A stretch of DNA of 51,510 nt from CAYVCG01 sp964449985 (GTDB taxonomy: Bacteria; Bacillota; Clostridia; Lachnospirales; WRAX01). A program made the position numbers and the translations under genes. Of the stretch, positions 41,690-51,460 are shown piece after piece (within the stretch, counting starts at the first letter, position 1; each line of letters opens with the position of its first letter). The DNA lies in contig CAYVCG010000006.1 of the NCBI GenBank assembly GCA_964449985.1, forward strand, positions 1 to 51,510, in the 5' to 3' direction. Under the pieces are notes generated by a model. It searched no databases and was not told where the DNA came from. It saw only the letters and a program-made list of their open reading frames with translations.

Positions 41690-43168
41690 ATGGAAAATTT
41701 GAGCCAGTTTTTATCTGTTTTGCTTCGCGTTTTATTTTGTTTAAATATACTTTTCGGTGTAATAATCGTATTTTTTGAACGGCGTGAGCCTGCCGTAACA
41801 TGGGCTTGGATAATGGTTATTGCATTTATACCGTATTTCGGGTTTTTATTGTACTTGCTCCTTGGGCTGGATAGCAGGAAACACAAGGTTTTCTCTATAA
41901 AATCAAAACAAGATATCAAAAACATATCAAAAATTTTAGACAAACGGCTAGATGGCCTATCGTATTCCAACGTCCAGCGGAAAAATGACAACATACGGTC
42001 TTTTCTAAAACTGGAAGGCGTCCACCATCTGGACGATTTGCTTTGTCTTAACTATGAAGCAGGGTGCGGTGTGTTTACGACTAATAATGCCTGCCAGCTC
42101 TTTCACGAAGGAAATTCTAAATTTAAATCAATGCTAAATGATATATCAATGGCTAAATCATATATTCATTTGCTTTATTATATAATGCATGACGATGACC
42201 TCGGAAAAAGCGTTATTAACGCATTGGTTGAGAAAGCGAGAGAGGGCATAGAAGTCCGCCTATTGGTAGACGGTATGGGTTGTTTCCGTACACCAAAAAG
42301 CTTTTATCAACCGCTTATTGATGCAGGCGGATATGTCGCTATTTTCCTGCCACGGCATTTTATCAGGATAAACTTCCGCAATCATCGAAAAATATGCGTT
42401 ATAGACGGCAAGATAGGATACGTTGGCGGTCTTAATATTGGTGACGAATACGTCGGCAGAAGCAAACGTTTTGGTTTTTGGCGGGATACGCACTTGCGCA
42501 TAACAGGCGATTCTGTTAAAGAATTGGAGATACGTTTTATTCTGGATTGGAACTTTAGCTCGGACAAAGTCATAGAAGCGCAGGACAAGTATTTCCCTGT
42601 GTGCGAAAAACCTGTGAACTCCATTCCTATGCAGATCGTTTGCAGCGGCCCTGATACGAAATGGCCATCCATTCTATATGCATATTCCAAGATGATCTCG
42701 GAAGCAGATAAAAATATTTATATACAAACCCCTTATTTCGTCCCTAGTGATATCGTGTTTGACTCTCTTATCGTTGCGGCGCTCTCCGGCATAGATGTTC
42801 GCATTATATTTCCGGCTCATCCTGATCATCTGTTTGTTTATTGGGCGAATCTATCATTTTTAGGAGCGTTGTTGGAAGCGGGCGTGCGGTGTTATAAGTA
42901 CGAAAAGGGATTTGTGCATAGCAAGCTTATCGTTATTGATGGGCTTGTCGCTTCCGCAGGGACAGCGAATATGGACGTGCGCAGTTTTAAGCTTAATTTT
43001 GAGGTTAATGCTTTTGTTTATGACAGGCAAGTAGCCAACGAGTTTGAAATACAGTTTTTAAAGGATATTGAGGACTGCACTGAGATAACGCTAGAGTGGT
43101 ATAACCAGAGATCAAATATTTCAAAGATAAAGGAATCTGTTTCAAGGCTTATTTCGCCGTTACTTTAA
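41690..43168 (+). CDS. cls: Cardiolipin synthase (phospholipase D family)
   Basis: Cls joins two phosphatidylglycerols to make cardiolipin at the membrane. The 492-residue product has two N-terminal membrane helices (about 8-30 and 38-58, ending in FGFLLYLLLGLDSRKHK). Two HKD motifs follow: NHRKICVIDGKIGYVGGLNI in the first half and HSKLIVIDGLVASAGTANMD in the second. The ATG at 41690 lies behind AAAGGAG. An in-frame TTG at 41636 would add 18 residues with no ribosome binding site. A terminator follows directly. The length is typical for Gram-positive cardiolipin synthases. Confidence 0.95.
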   Translation: MENLSQFLSVLLRVLFCLNILFGVIIVFFERREPAVTWAWIMVIAFIPYFGFLLYLLLGLDSRKHKVFSIKSKQDIKNISKILDKRLDGLSYSNVQRKNDNIRSFLKLEGVHHLDDLLCLNYEAGCGVFTTNNACQLFHEGNSKFKSMLNDISMAKSYIHLLYYIMHDDDLGKSVINALVEKAREGIEVRLLVDGMGCFRTPKSFYQPLIDAGGYVAIFLPRHFIRINFRNHRKICVIDGKIGYVGGLNIGDEYVGRSKRFGFWRDTHLRITGDSVKELEIRFILDWNFSSDKVIEAQDKYFPVCEKPVNSIPMQIVCSGPDTKWPSILYAYSKMISEADKNIYIQTPYFVPSDIVFDSLIVAALSGIDVRIIFPAHPDHLFVYWANLSFLGALLEAGVRCYKYEKGFVHSKLIVIDGLVASAGTANMDVRSFKLNFEVNAFVYDRQVANEFEIQFLKDIEDCTEITLEWYNQRSNISKIKESVSRLISPLL

Positions 43169-43177
43169 ATAAAATTT

Positions 43178-43213
43178 GGGGGAGCTTTTTATAAAAAAGC
43201 CTCCCTATTTTTT
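43178..43213 (+). terminator. Terminator of cls
   Basis: GGGAGCTTTTT pairs with AAAAAAGCCTCCC (one bulged G), followed by a T-rich tract, starting about ten bases after the cls stop. Confidence 0.82.
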
Positions 43214-43250
43214 ATAGAACTAAAAGCATTTTATACGGCCTGCCAAAGCC

Positions 43251-43278
43251 TTGACATTCTACTAAATTATGTTATCTT
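43251..43278 (+). promoter_or_regulatory. Promoter of metG-tatD
   Basis: TTGACA (43251-43256) and TATCTT (43273-43278) are separated by 16 bases. A TG one base before the -10 makes it an extended -10 element. The metG start is about 38 bases downstream. No T-box or S-box is visible. Confidence 0.65.
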
Positions 43279-43315
43279 TAAATAAAGTAAAAATTTGCTT
43301 GATAGGAGAATGAGA

Positions 43316-45247
43316 ATGAAAGAAACCTATTATATAACCACGCCTATTTATTATCCAAACAATAAACTGCATATCGGGCATTCCTATACGACCGTTGCGG
43401 GGGATACTATGGCAAGATATAAAAAAATGCGCGGGTTTGACGTAAAATTCCTGACGGGTACGGACGAACACGGCCTGAAAATAGAAAGACGCGCCACCGA
43501 ATTGGGTATGGAGCCAATGGAATATTTGGATGGAATTATCGCTTGGATAAAGGATTTATGGAAACAGCTTGATATAGAATATGATACGTTTATTCGTACA
43601 ACTGATGACTATCACGTTAAAACCGTTCAAAAAATCTTTAAAAAACTTTATGACCAAGGGGATATTTATAAAAGCGAATACGAAGGGCTTTATTGCGTGC
43701 CGGACGAAGCGTTTTTCACCGAAACCCAAGCAAAAGACGGTAAATGCCCTGATTGCGGGCGTCCTTTGGAAAAGGCCAAGGAGGAAAGCTATTTCTTTAA
43801 GCTATCCAAATATCAGGATTTGCTTATGAAGCATATTGAGGAGCATCCGGAGTTTATACAGCCGTCTGCCAGAAAGAATGAAATGGTCAACAACTTCTTA
43901 AAGCCCGGTCTGGATGATTTGTGTGTTTCCCGCTCTACATTTAAATGGGGTATACCTGTTGAGTTTGATCCCGGCCATGTTATTTACGTCTGGATTGATG
44001 CTTTATCAAACTATATTTCCGCATTGGGCTTTATGTCGGAAGACGATTCTGAATACAAGAAATATTGGCCTTGCGACGTTCATCTTGTGGGCAAGGAGAT
44101 TATCCGTTTCCATACGATTATTTGGCCTATTATCCTTCTTGCTCTTGGAGAGCCTTTGCCCAAACAGGTATTCGGCCATGGTTGGTTGTTGATAGGCAAT
44201 TCAAAGATGTCTAAATCAGTGGGCAATGTTGTTGACCCTAAGATTTTGATAGACCGTTACGGTGTTGATGCTATTCGTTATTTCCTCATGCGTGAGGTTA
44301 TTTTCGGGCAGGATGGCAGCTTTACAAACGAGCTGTTCCTTCAGCGCATAAATTCTGATCTTGCGAACGATTTAGGAAATCTGCTTTCCAGAACCGTTGG
44401 TATGATTGAAAAATACTTCGGAGGAAGTCTTCCAGCGGAACAGTCTCCATCCGCTTTTGATAAAGAAATAATAGATCTGGCCAAAACATCTGTAGAAAAC
44501 TTTGAAATCGGAATGGAAAAGCTTTTCTTCCATGAGGGGCTTGGCGAAGCATGGAGTCTTATACGCCGTGCGAATAAATACGTAGACGAAACACAGCCAT
44601 GGGTTTTGGCAAAGGATGAATCAAAAAAGGCAGAGCTTGCTAATGTGTTATACGTTCTTTCGGAAACCCTGCGTATTGTTTCTGTGCTTATTAGTCCGTT
44701 TATGCCTAATACACCTAAGGAAATACGCCGTCAGCTTAATATCACTGACGAAACCCTTAGCACATGGGACAGCATTAAAACGTTTGGCCAACTACCGCGA
44801 AGCATAAGCGTTACTAAAGGCGACGTTATTTTCCCTCGTATTGACATACCAAAAGAGCTTGAAGCATTGGCGCAGGTTAAACCCGATGAAGAGCCTAAAA
44901 AGCAGGAAGAGCCAAAAACGCCAGAAATCACGATAGACGATTTTGCAAAGGTCGAGCTTAAAATTGGAGAAGTTTTGGAATGCGAGAGGATAGAAGGCTC
45001 TGATAAGCTGTTGAAATCCCAAATAAAAATAGGAAGTGAAACACGCCAAGTTGTTTCCGGCATAGCAAAGCATTACACTCCTGAGCAAATGGTAGGCAAA
45101 AAGGTCGTTGTTGTTACAAACCTTAAACCTGTTAAACTCCGTGGCCATCTCTCTGAAGGAATGATTTTGGCGGCATCTGATTCCGATGGAACATTAAACC
45201 TGCTTACTGTTGACGGCGGAGTTGGAAACGGTGCGGTGGTTAGCTAA
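43316..45247 (+). CDS. metG: Methionine--tRNA ligase with C-terminal tRNA-binding domain
   Basis: The product is 643 residues and charges tRNA-Met and initiator tRNA. The class I HIGH motif is HIGHSYTTVAGDTM (about residue 20) and the KMSKS motif is SKMSKSVGNVVD (about 300). A single zinc-knuckle pair CPDCGRPLEKA lies in the insert. After a Lys/Glu/Pro linker (about 515-535) comes an EMAPII-like OB domain (DFAKVELKIGEVLECERIEG, then HLSEGMILAA). Of three candidate starts, ATG 43316 has AGGAG seven bases upstream. The ATG at 43310 and the TTG at 43295 are too close to or before that site. The stop overlaps the tatD start by one base (TAATG), which suggests translational coupling. Confidence 0.97.
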   Translation: MKETYYITTPIYYPNNKLHIGHSYTTVAGDTMARYKKMRGFDVKFLTGTDEHGLKIERRATELGMEPMEYLDGIIAWIKDLWKQLDIEYDTFIRTTDDYHVKTVQKIFKKLYDQGDIYKSEYEGLYCVPDEAFFTETQAKDGKCPDCGRPLEKAKEESYFFKLSKYQDLLMKHIEEHPEFIQPSARKNEMVNNFLKPGLDDLCVSRSTFKWGIPVEFDPGHVIYVWIDALSNYISALGFMSEDDSEYKKYWPCDVHLVGKEIIRFHTIIWPIILLALGEPLPKQVFGHGWLLIGNSKMSKSVGNVVDPKILIDRYGVDAIRYFLMREVIFGQDGSFTNELFLQRINSDLANDLGNLLSRTVGMIEKYFGGSLPAEQSPSAFDKEIIDLAKTSVENFEIGMEKLFFHEGLGEAWSLIRRANKYVDETQPWVLAKDESKKAELANVLYVLSETLRIVSVLISPFMPNTPKEIRRQLNITDETLSTWDSIKTFGQLPRSISVTKGDVIFPRIDIPKELEALAQVKPDEEPKKQEEPKTPEITIDDFAKVELKIGEVLECERIEGSDKLLKSQIKIGSETRQVVSGIAKHYTPEQMVGKKVVVVTNLKPVKLRGHLSEGMILAASDSDGTLNLLTVDGGVGNGAVVS

Positions 45248-46011
45248 TGTATTTTGAATCACATGCCCATTATGACGATTCGCGCTTTGATGACGATAGG
45301 GATAAGCTTTTGGGGGAAACTCTTCCCGAAAGCGGGATAGATTATATAATAAATGTTGGGGCTGATATGCATTCGTCTGAGGAGAGTATACAACTATCTG
45401 AAAAGTATGGATATATATACGCTGCCGTCGGAGTTCATCCCCATGATACAAGCCTTATGCATGATTCTGACCTTAAAATCCTTGAGGATATGAGCAAGCA
45501 TGAAAAGGTCGTCGCTATCGGGGAGATAGGGCTTGATTATTATTATTTAAACTCGCCTAAGGATGTTCAGATAGGTCGGTTTAAAGAACAACTTGCTCTT
45601 GCTAAAGAGCTTGACCTGCCTGTAATTATTCATTCCCGTGATGCCGCACAGGAAACTTATGACATAATTGTTAATAGTTCTGTAAAAAATGGGGTCATAC
45701 ATTGTTATAGCGGTAGCCCAGAGATGGCGGCAGAGTACGTTAAAATGGGGTTTTATATAGGCATTGGTGGAGTGGTTACTTATTCTAACGCCAAAAAACT
45801 TGTCGAAACAACGCATTCCATCCCAATTGAGCGTATTTTGCTGGAAACAGATTGCCCATATTTATCGCCGATTCCAAAACGCGGTGAGCGAAATAGTTCA
45901 CAAAACCTCCAGTATATTTGTGATAAAATTGCGCAAATTAAACAAATCAGCCATAATGAAACAGCAAAAATAACGCTTGAAAATGGCTGTAAAATTTTTG
46001 TCGTTAAATAG
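45247..46011 (+). CDS. tatD: TatD-family metal-dependent DNase
   Basis: The product is 254 residues and a TIM-barrel metal hydrolase, reported in the family as a 3'-5' exonuclease or DNase. The metal ligands are visible: SHAHYDD (two His), GEIGLDYY (Glu), PVIIHSRDA (His), GVIHCYSGS (His) and LETDCPYLSP (Asp). The length is normal. The ATG at 45247 shares its A with the metG stop, an arrangement often seen for metG-tatD in Gram-positive bacteria. No terminator separates the two genes. Confidence 0.95.
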   Translation: MYFESHAHYDDSRFDDDRDKLLGETLPESGIDYIINVGADMHSSEESIQLSEKYGYIYAAVGVHPHDTSLMHDSDLKILEDMSKHEKVVAIGEIGLDYYYLNSPKDVQIGRFKEQLALAKELDLPVIIHSRDAAQETYDIIVNSSVKNGVIHCYSGSPEMAAEYVKMGFYIGIGGVVTYSNAKKLVETTHSIPIERILLETDCPYLSPIPKRGERNSSQNLQYICDKIAQIKQISHNETAKITLENGCKIFVVK

Positions 46012-46014
46012 TTG

Positions 46015-46043
46015 TTGCAGATTTGTTACAAATATGTTAATAT
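46015..46043 (+). promoter_or_regulatory. Candidate promoter of the YabE-like gene
   Basis: TTGCAG (46015-46020) and TAATAT (46038-46043) are separated by 17 bases, starting four bases after the tatD stop. Transcription from it would enter the hairpin at 46061-46088. Confidence 0.5.
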
Positions 46044-46060
46044 AGTTTAAAATAATTATT

Positions 46061-46100
46061 AAAGGATATACTTCATGATATATCCTTTATTTTATTCTTT
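46061..46100 (+). terminator. Terminator or attenuator before the YabE-like gene
   Basis: AAAGGATATA (46061-46070) pairs with TATATCCTTT (46079-46088) around an 8-base loop, followed by ATTTTATTCTTT. It ends metG-tatD transcripts and, if the promoter at 46015 is used, also lies in the leader of the next gene. Confidence 0.7.
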
Positions 46101-46121
46101 ATTTATTTAGGAGGAAGTTAA

Positions 46122-47156
46122 ATGAAAAAGACATTACGCGTGCTGTTGTTCCTGTTCTTTATCGTAATGATTTTCACGGGCACTGCAAGCGCGTATGAAA
46201 CCCAAACAAAATCTGTTATGTTTTCCATTAACGGCGCTCCCGCTAAAAAAATTGAAACAGCCGCGCAAAACGTGGGTGAGTTTTTAAAAGAACAAGGCAT
46301 AGAGCTTGGAGAGAAAGACCATATTAAGCCTGTTCCAGCAAACAGTATTTATAACAATCTTAGAATATACTATGAAAGATTTTTTGAAATAACTCTTATT
46401 GTTGATGGATCTCCTATTAGGACATATGTTAGCGAGAAGACCGTTGGAGAGGTTATTTCTGATTACAGCAAGCTAACCGGTATAACATACGAATGTATTA
46501 CGCCGGGTTTGGAAAACCTGCAAGTATTTGAAAACACAATTTTAGAGATAAACTCAAAAACAACAAAGGATTTTGAAACAACAACACCTATTCCGTTTGA
46601 AACAAAAACCGTTGAAAACGACAAGGTTGACTTAGGCGTTGAAAAGACCACTGTTGCGGGAGTAAATGGCGAGAAAAAGAGCGTTGTCCGCGTTTATTAC
46701 GTTGGAGGAAAAGAGGTTTCCCGCGAAGTAATATCCGAAGAAGTTATAACTGAACCTGTTGATGAAGTAATAGAAATTGGGACATATGTCGCCCCCGAAC
46801 CTGTCCCGATGGGTCAGCCGAGCTCTCCTTTGATCGCTCCGCCAGAAAATTATAAAGAAAAGCTGACTATGAGCGCAACAGCTTACACTGCCAACTATGA
46901 ATGCACTGGTAAAAGCCCTGGCCAAAAAGGCTTTGGCATAACGGCATCCGGCATGCAGGCGCAATATGGCGTTGTCGCTGTTGATCCGCGGGTTATTCCG
47001 TTGGGAACTAGGCTTTATATTGAGGGCTATGGAGAAGCCATAGCCGGAGATACCGGCGGCGCTATAAAAGGTAATAAAATTGACTTATATCTTAACACCT
47101 ATGGCGAATGTCTTGAATTCGGCCGTAGGAATGTTACTGTTTATGTTATAGGGTAA
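46122..47156 (+). CDS. YabE-like secreted wall protein with DUF348, G5 and 3D domains
   Basis: The product is 344 residues. The signal peptide (about 1-23) ends TASA. DUF348/ubiquitin-like segments lie near 28-75 and 85-130. A G5 domain (about 150-225) ends VTEPVDEVIEIGTY-like (here ITEPVDEVIEIGTY). A Pro-rich linker precedes the C-terminal 3D domain (about 250-344). That domain has GVVAVDPRVIPLGTRLYIEG, AGDTGGAIKG and NKIDLYLNT, whose three aspartates define the fold. Relatives include Bacillus YabE and resuscitation-promoting Rpf/Sps-type proteins, which cleave or remodel peptidoglycan. The fold is like that of lytic transglycosylases. The ATG has AGGAGG about seven bases upstream. Confidence 0.9.
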   Translation: MKKTLRVLLFLFFIVMIFTGTASAYETQTKSVMFSINGAPAKKIETAAQNVGEFLKEQGIELGEKDHIKPVPANSIYNNLRIYYERFFEITLIVDGSPIRTYVSEKTVGEVISDYSKLTGITYECITPGLENLQVFENTILEINSKTTKDFETTTPIPFETKTVENDKVDLGVEKTTVAGVNGEKKSVVRVYYVGGKEVSREVISEEVITEPVDEVIEIGTYVAPEPVPMGQPSSPLIAPPENYKEKLTMSATAYTANYECTGKSPGQKGFGITASGMQAQYGVVAVDPRVIPLGTRLYIEGYGEAIAGDTGGAIKGNKIDLYLNTYGECLEFGRRNVTVYVIG

Positions 47157-47160
47157 AGTC

Positions 47161-47188
47161 AAAAAAGAGCCTACAATGGCTCTTTTTT
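47161..47188. terminator. Bidirectional terminator
   Basis: AAAAAAGAGCC (47161-47171) pairs perfectly with GGCTCTTTTTT (47178-47188) around a 6-base loop. The A and T runs let it serve both the YabE-like gene and sbcC. Confidence 0.9.
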
Positions 47189-47222
47189 AATACCCTTAAA
47201 GAATAAACAATTTTTGGCCGAC

Positions 47223-50200
47223 TTATAATATTCTGATTGTACTTCCGCTCAATCCTTTATCCACCCTGATCTGTTTATCTATCCTTGCCGCAAGCTCGCC
47301 CACGTGCGATATTATACCGATTGATCTGTTGCCTGCGATTTGCTGTAAAGTCATCACAGCGGGGTCAAGTGATTCTGCATCCAGCGTTCCAAAGCCTTCA
47401 TCAATGAACATAGCATCAAGACGTATGCCGCCCGATGTCTGCTGAACAATATCAGAAAGCCCAAGCGCAAGGGCAAGTGACGCTTCAAATGATTCTCCGC
47501 CGGATAGCGAACGAATATCCCTGATTTTACCGGTATTGTTATCAAAAACATCGATGTCCAATCCTGTTTGGGTTCTGAGGTTGTCCGCTTCTATTCTTCT
47601 TTTTAACTGGAAGCGCCCGCCTGTCATTGCATTAAGGCGTATGTTTGCCGCTTGCAGTATACCGCTAAAATATGCTGCCTGAGCAAAAGCTTCAAACGTT
47701 ATTTTTGCCCTACCTCCAATTTCGCCATTTGCACAGTCCGACAAAGCTTTATAGTTTGCATATTCTTCTGTGCTTCCTTCTATCGCTTTAGCAACCCTTT
47801 TTATGTTTGAAAGAGCCGTTTTGTTATTATCAAATCTGCTTTGCCAAGCTGTTATATCCATGTTTAAATCATTTATCTTCTGCTCTGCCGCATCCATATC
47901 CTCGATAAGCGGAGCCAAATCAACGTATTCCCTGCCGGAAAGTTCCTCTTCCATACGATTTATATCGTGGGTTAGCACATCTATTTTCTTATAATATTCT
48001 GATATATCCTGCTCCAATCGCATAATCCTATTTTCGTCAATCAAACATTCGGAATATTCGTCAAAACATGAAAATCCATATTTTTTAAGAGCACTATCAA
48101 ACTCCTGCCCGAGCACAGTTTTTTTGGATAGCATACTATCTGACTGAACAATCCTCTCATTTAAAACTGCTTCCACTGCCTTTAAATCTTCGCAGGAAGC
48201 GTTGTATAAAAGCTGTGCAGTATCAAATCGTTTTTGCAAGACTAAAATTCTGTTTTCGACCTCATAAAGTCTATGCTTTGCCAATTCAAAGCTATCATAC
48301 TTTAGCTGGGCCCGTATTGCACTACATCGTGCGGATATACTTGATTCGTTAATTTTAAGCTGGCTTAAAGCCTCGGAGTATTCGTCTATTTCCCCGGAAA
48401 TAGCCAAGCGCTTGGATGTTTCTTGTGCAAACTTATCTTGCAAGACATTCTTCTGATAAGCATCATTTTGCAAAGCATTTATGCTCTCGTTAAGCCCTGC
48501 AAGTTTTTTCGCCACCATGCCGATTTCCTGCGGAAGAATATCCCTTGCTTCCTCAATGGCAGAAAAATATTTTCCTGCGCCTATTTTCCAGGATACCTCC
48601 AAGGCTTTTGCCTCTGACGCTGCCTCACCACTTTTCCTTGCCGCTTCCTCCATTTTCCCTCTCGCTTGTTCCATACGCTTTCTGGCATATATGATGGCAT
48701 CTTCTGATGGAGCTTCAGGGGAAGCCAAAGCTGGAGAAGGATGCTCCCTCGAGCCGCAAACAGGGCATGGCTTTCCGCATTCCAATGATTTTGCCAAAAG
48801 GCCGGCTTGCTCACGGAAAAAATTTTCTTCCAATTGTTTATATAATTTATCAGCTTCTTTGTATATTGTTTCACATGAAACAAATGTGTTTTCATTTATT
48901 TTTTTATTTAGGACTGCTTTATCCAAATCTAAAAGATTTTGAGAAAGTCGGCTAAGCTCCTCAAGCTTTTCTCTTGCATTTTTGCTTTCATTATTTGTTC
49001 TTTCTAGCTGCAACTTGACATCAGCAAGCTGCTCCAAACGCTTGTTGGCTTCATCAAGCCATATATCCAGTTTATCACGGTTTTTTTTAAGACTATCTAA
49101 TTCCTTAGCTTTTTCGTTTATCGCTCTTGAGGTTTGCTCCAATTCTGCCATTGTTTGTGCAAGCGTTTCGTATTCCGGCAAGTGTTTTTTAAGCGCATCA
49201 AGCTCTGCTCTAAGTTCATCCGTTTCTTGGGAGTTAGCTTTTTCGGAAAAAAACCGCTCCTTTGCAGCTTCGACAATCGCCTGTTTCTCATGCAGGTAAG
49301 ACTGTGCTGATTTAACAGCATCCTGCGCTTCGTCATACGCATTTGAAGCAGTTTTAAACCTATCCTCATATGGATAAACATTTGCGGCAGTTTTTGCTCT
49401 GGCCAGCTTTTCAGATTTTTCTTTATAATCACTCTCTTGTTGCGATATAACAGAAAGCTCACTACGTTTTAATGAAAGCATGTCAAACCGCTCGTTGATT
49501 TGCTTGGCTATAGCTATTTTTGCAGAAAGACTTGTCTGTTTGCGCTGGATAACAGACTGCTCCTCTCTTAAACTGAGCAGCTTATTTTGATCAAAAGCCA
49601 ACAGCCCATTAAGGCTTTCTATCAACACATCTACATTATGTATGTCGTTTGCCTGTATCCATAGAGTTATGCTTTCCTCTGAAGAATGCCCTGCATATTG
49701 TATACCAGAGGCATATTGCAAAAGGCTTTGCGTCTTGGCCTCCATAGCATGTTTTTGCTCCAACATCTTTTGCTTTAACTGCTCCTGAAATGATTTAAGG
49801 CTATCCGTATTAAAAATACGCCGAAGTATAACAACCCTTTCCTTTGTATCACTCAACAAAAGCCGCATGAAATCACCTTGTGCAATCATGACTATTTGCG
49901 AAAACTGATCCCTGTTTATGCCCAGAATTTCCTCAATTCTTTTGCTGACTGCACCCGCGCCGCTTATGACAGTGCCATCGGGCATAATCAAATCTGCTCC
50001 CGCAGGTTGTTTCACAGTGCCCGAACCACGAAGCTTCGGGCGTTCATATTCAGGATTTCTTTCCACAATATATTCCTTGTCCCGATATAAAAAGGTGAGG
50101 CGGACAAACGTTTTTTGCTCGTCGGCAAAATGGCTACGTAGCATGTTTGCTGTACGCTCTCTGCCGCTCGGCAAACCGAACAAAGCATATGCAATTGCAT

Positions 50201-50333
50201 CAAAAATCGTTGTTTTGCCTGCTCCCGTCTTTCCCGTTATAAGATATAGCCCTGTGCCAAGTTTTTTAAAATCAACCGTCTGTGTGCCAGCATATGGCCC
50301 GAAGGCGCTCATTGTCAACAAAATAGGTTTCAC
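47223..50333 (-). CDS. sbcC: Exonuclease subunit SbcC (Rad50-like ATPase)
   Basis: SbcC is the SMC-like ATPase of the SbcCD nuclease, which opens hairpin and protein-blocked DNA ends. The 1036-residue product has Walker A GKTGAGKTT (about 34-42). Long coiled coils surround a central zinc hook (CGKPCPVCGSREHP, CPVC near the middle). The C-terminal ABC signature SLSGGESFEASLALALG and Walker B AMFIDEGFGTLD follow. The GTG start at 50333 has GGGGGG five bases upstream and overlaps the sbcD stop as GTGA, so the two are translationally coupled. Several opposite-strand frames inside it are shadows. Confidence 0.96.
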   Translation of the reverse strand: MKPILLTMSAFGPYAGTQTVDFKKLGTGLYLITGKTGAGKTTIFDAIAYALFGLPSGRERTANMLRSHFADEQKTFVRLTFLYRDKEYIVERNPEYERPKLRGSGTVKQPAGADLIMPDGTVISGAGAVSKRIEEILGINRDQFSQIVMIAQGDFMRLLLSDTKERVVILRRIFNTDSLKSFQEQLKQKMLEQKHAMEAKTQSLLQYASGIQYAGHSSEESITLWIQANDIHNVDVLIESLNGLLAFDQNKLLSLREEQSVIQRKQTSLSAKIAIAKQINERFDMLSLKRSELSVISQQESDYKEKSEKLARAKTAANVYPYEDRFKTASNAYDEAQDAVKSAQSYLHEKQAIVEAAKERFFSEKANSQETDELRAELDALKKHLPEYETLAQTMAELEQTSRAINEKAKELDSLKKNRDKLDIWLDEANKRLEQLADVKLQLERTNNESKNAREKLEELSRLSQNLLDLDKAVLNKKINENTFVSCETIYKEADKLYKQLEENFFREQAGLLAKSLECGKPCPVCGSREHPSPALASPEAPSEDAIIYARKRMEQARGKMEEAARKSGEAASEAKALEVSWKIGAGKYFSAIEEARDILPQEIGMVAKKLAGLNESINALQNDAYQKNVLQDKFAQETSKRLAISGEIDEYSEALSQLKINESSISARCSAIRAQLKYDSFELAKHRLYEVENRILVLQKRFDTAQLLYNASCEDLKAVEAVLNERIVQSDSMLSKKTVLGQEFDSALKKYGFSCFDEYSECLIDENRIMRLEQDISEYYKKIDVLTHDINRMEEELSGREYVDLAPLIEDMDAAEQKINDLNMDITAWQSRFDNNKTALSNIKRVAKAIEGSTEEYANYKALSDCANGEIGGRAKITFEAFAQAAYFSGILQAANIRLNAMTGGRFQLKRRIEADNLRTQTGLDIDVFDNNTGKIRDIRSLSGGESFEASLALALGLSDIVQQTSGGIRLDAMFIDEGFGTLDAESLDPAVMTLQQIAGNRSIGIISHVGELAARIDKQIRVDKGLSGSTIRIL

Positions 50334-51460
50334 AATAGCCCCCCTTTTTCGAAAAAGGAACGTATAATTTCTGTTTGTTTGGCGTTTAGTGCCGCACCGT
50401 TTTGCTCTTTAAAAAATGATTCAAACATTTCAGAAGGAGCATAATTTTCCAAACGAATAGCTTCCAAATCCGAAGCAGCTATACGTTTTTCAAAGCAAAG
50501 CGTCATAACATTCGGGAATTTTTGCCTTATCTTTGCCATGGCGTCCAAAACCTCACCTTCGTCAGTGAGCGTTATATGGACATAATCGTCCGGCTGGTTC
50601 AACGATGCGTTATTTGCGCTTATAATCTCAGAAAGACTACCCTTTACACGTCTCATATCCCGCTTAGGCTTTAGCGGTATAACGGAAATAGAAACGTCTC
50701 CTTTTTGCTTCAAATCGACAACAGTGATAGATTTTTTATTATAACACTCCGATGCTGAATATTTTAACGGCGAACCGGCATATCGAATCGTATCCCTATA
50801 AAGGCGTTGTGGCCCATGAAGATGACCCAAAGCAGCATAATCAAAGCATTTTAAAAGATCGCAATCAACACTATCCAACCCACCAATACCACCTATTTCG
50901 GAATCACAAATTTCAGGCGCAACGCCTGAATTAACAAAAAACTGATGAGCAACAATTACATTTCGGTTATGTGTATTTATCTTGACAGATTCGATAACTG
51001 TTTTAACCGCATCATAATATGTTTCTATATCACAGTCATAAAACCGACGAACAAAGGATGGCTTAATAAATGGCATGAGATAAAAACAAACATCTCCATA
51101 TTCATCAGTCATAGTTATCTGGCGCAACTCGCCGCTAAACCTTCCATATATGTATATTCCGCTGCCCGACATTATACGGCTTGCAAAATCTAAGCGTTCC
51201 GGCGAATCATGATTGCCGCTTATTATCATTGTTTTTATGCTAAACTTAGCCAGATTAGTTAAAAAATCATCAAACAGACGAACAGCATCTGACCCCGGGG
51301 TTTGTTTGTCATACACATCACCGGAGATAACAACAGCTTGTGGCTTTATCTCAGCAATTATATTTATGATTTGCTCCAGTATATAGTCTTGATCGTCTAA
51401 CATCGAAAAACCGTATACTGTCTTGCCTATATGCAAATCCGATAGATGCAGGAATTTCAT
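50330..51460 (-). CDS. sbcD: Exonuclease subunit SbcD (Mre11-like nuclease)
   Basis: SbcD is the metallophosphoesterase nuclease that pairs with SbcC. The 376-residue product begins MKFLHLSDLHIGKTVYGFSM. It has the motifs VVISGDVYDKQTP, IISGNHDSPERL, VIVAHQFFV and YAALGHLHGPQ, which carry the two-metal site. A C-terminal capping region follows. I chose ATG 51460 with AGGTGG five bases upstream. An ATG at 51478 would add six residues but has no ribosome binding site. It is the first visible gene of the sbcDC operon; only 50 bases of upstream sequence are in the window, with nothing certain in them. Confidence 0.96.
   Translation of the reverse strand: MKFLHLSDLHIGKTVYGFSMLDDQDYILEQIINIIAEIKPQAVVISGDVYDKQTPGSDAVRLFDDFLTNLAKFSIKTMIISGNHDSPERLDFASRIMSGSGIYIYGRFSGELRQITMTDEYGDVCFYLMPFIKPSFVRRFYDCDIETYYDAVKTVIESVKINTHNRNVIVAHQFFVNSGVAPEICDSEIGGIGGLDSVDCDLLKCFDYAALGHLHGPQRLYRDTIRYAGSPLKYSASECYNKKSITVVDLKQKGDVSISVIPLKPKRDMRRVKGSLSEIISANNASLNQPDDYVHITLTDEGEVLDAMAKIRQKFPNVMTLCFEKRIAASDLEAIRLENYAPSEMFESFFKEQNGAALNAKQTEIIRSFFEKGGLL

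Noticed and set aside
48481..48942. A 153-codon plus-strand frame inside sbcC
   Set aside because: It is antisense to the zinc-hook and coiled-coil region. Ser/Ala/Phe richness is the complement of Lys/Glu/Ala coil codons.
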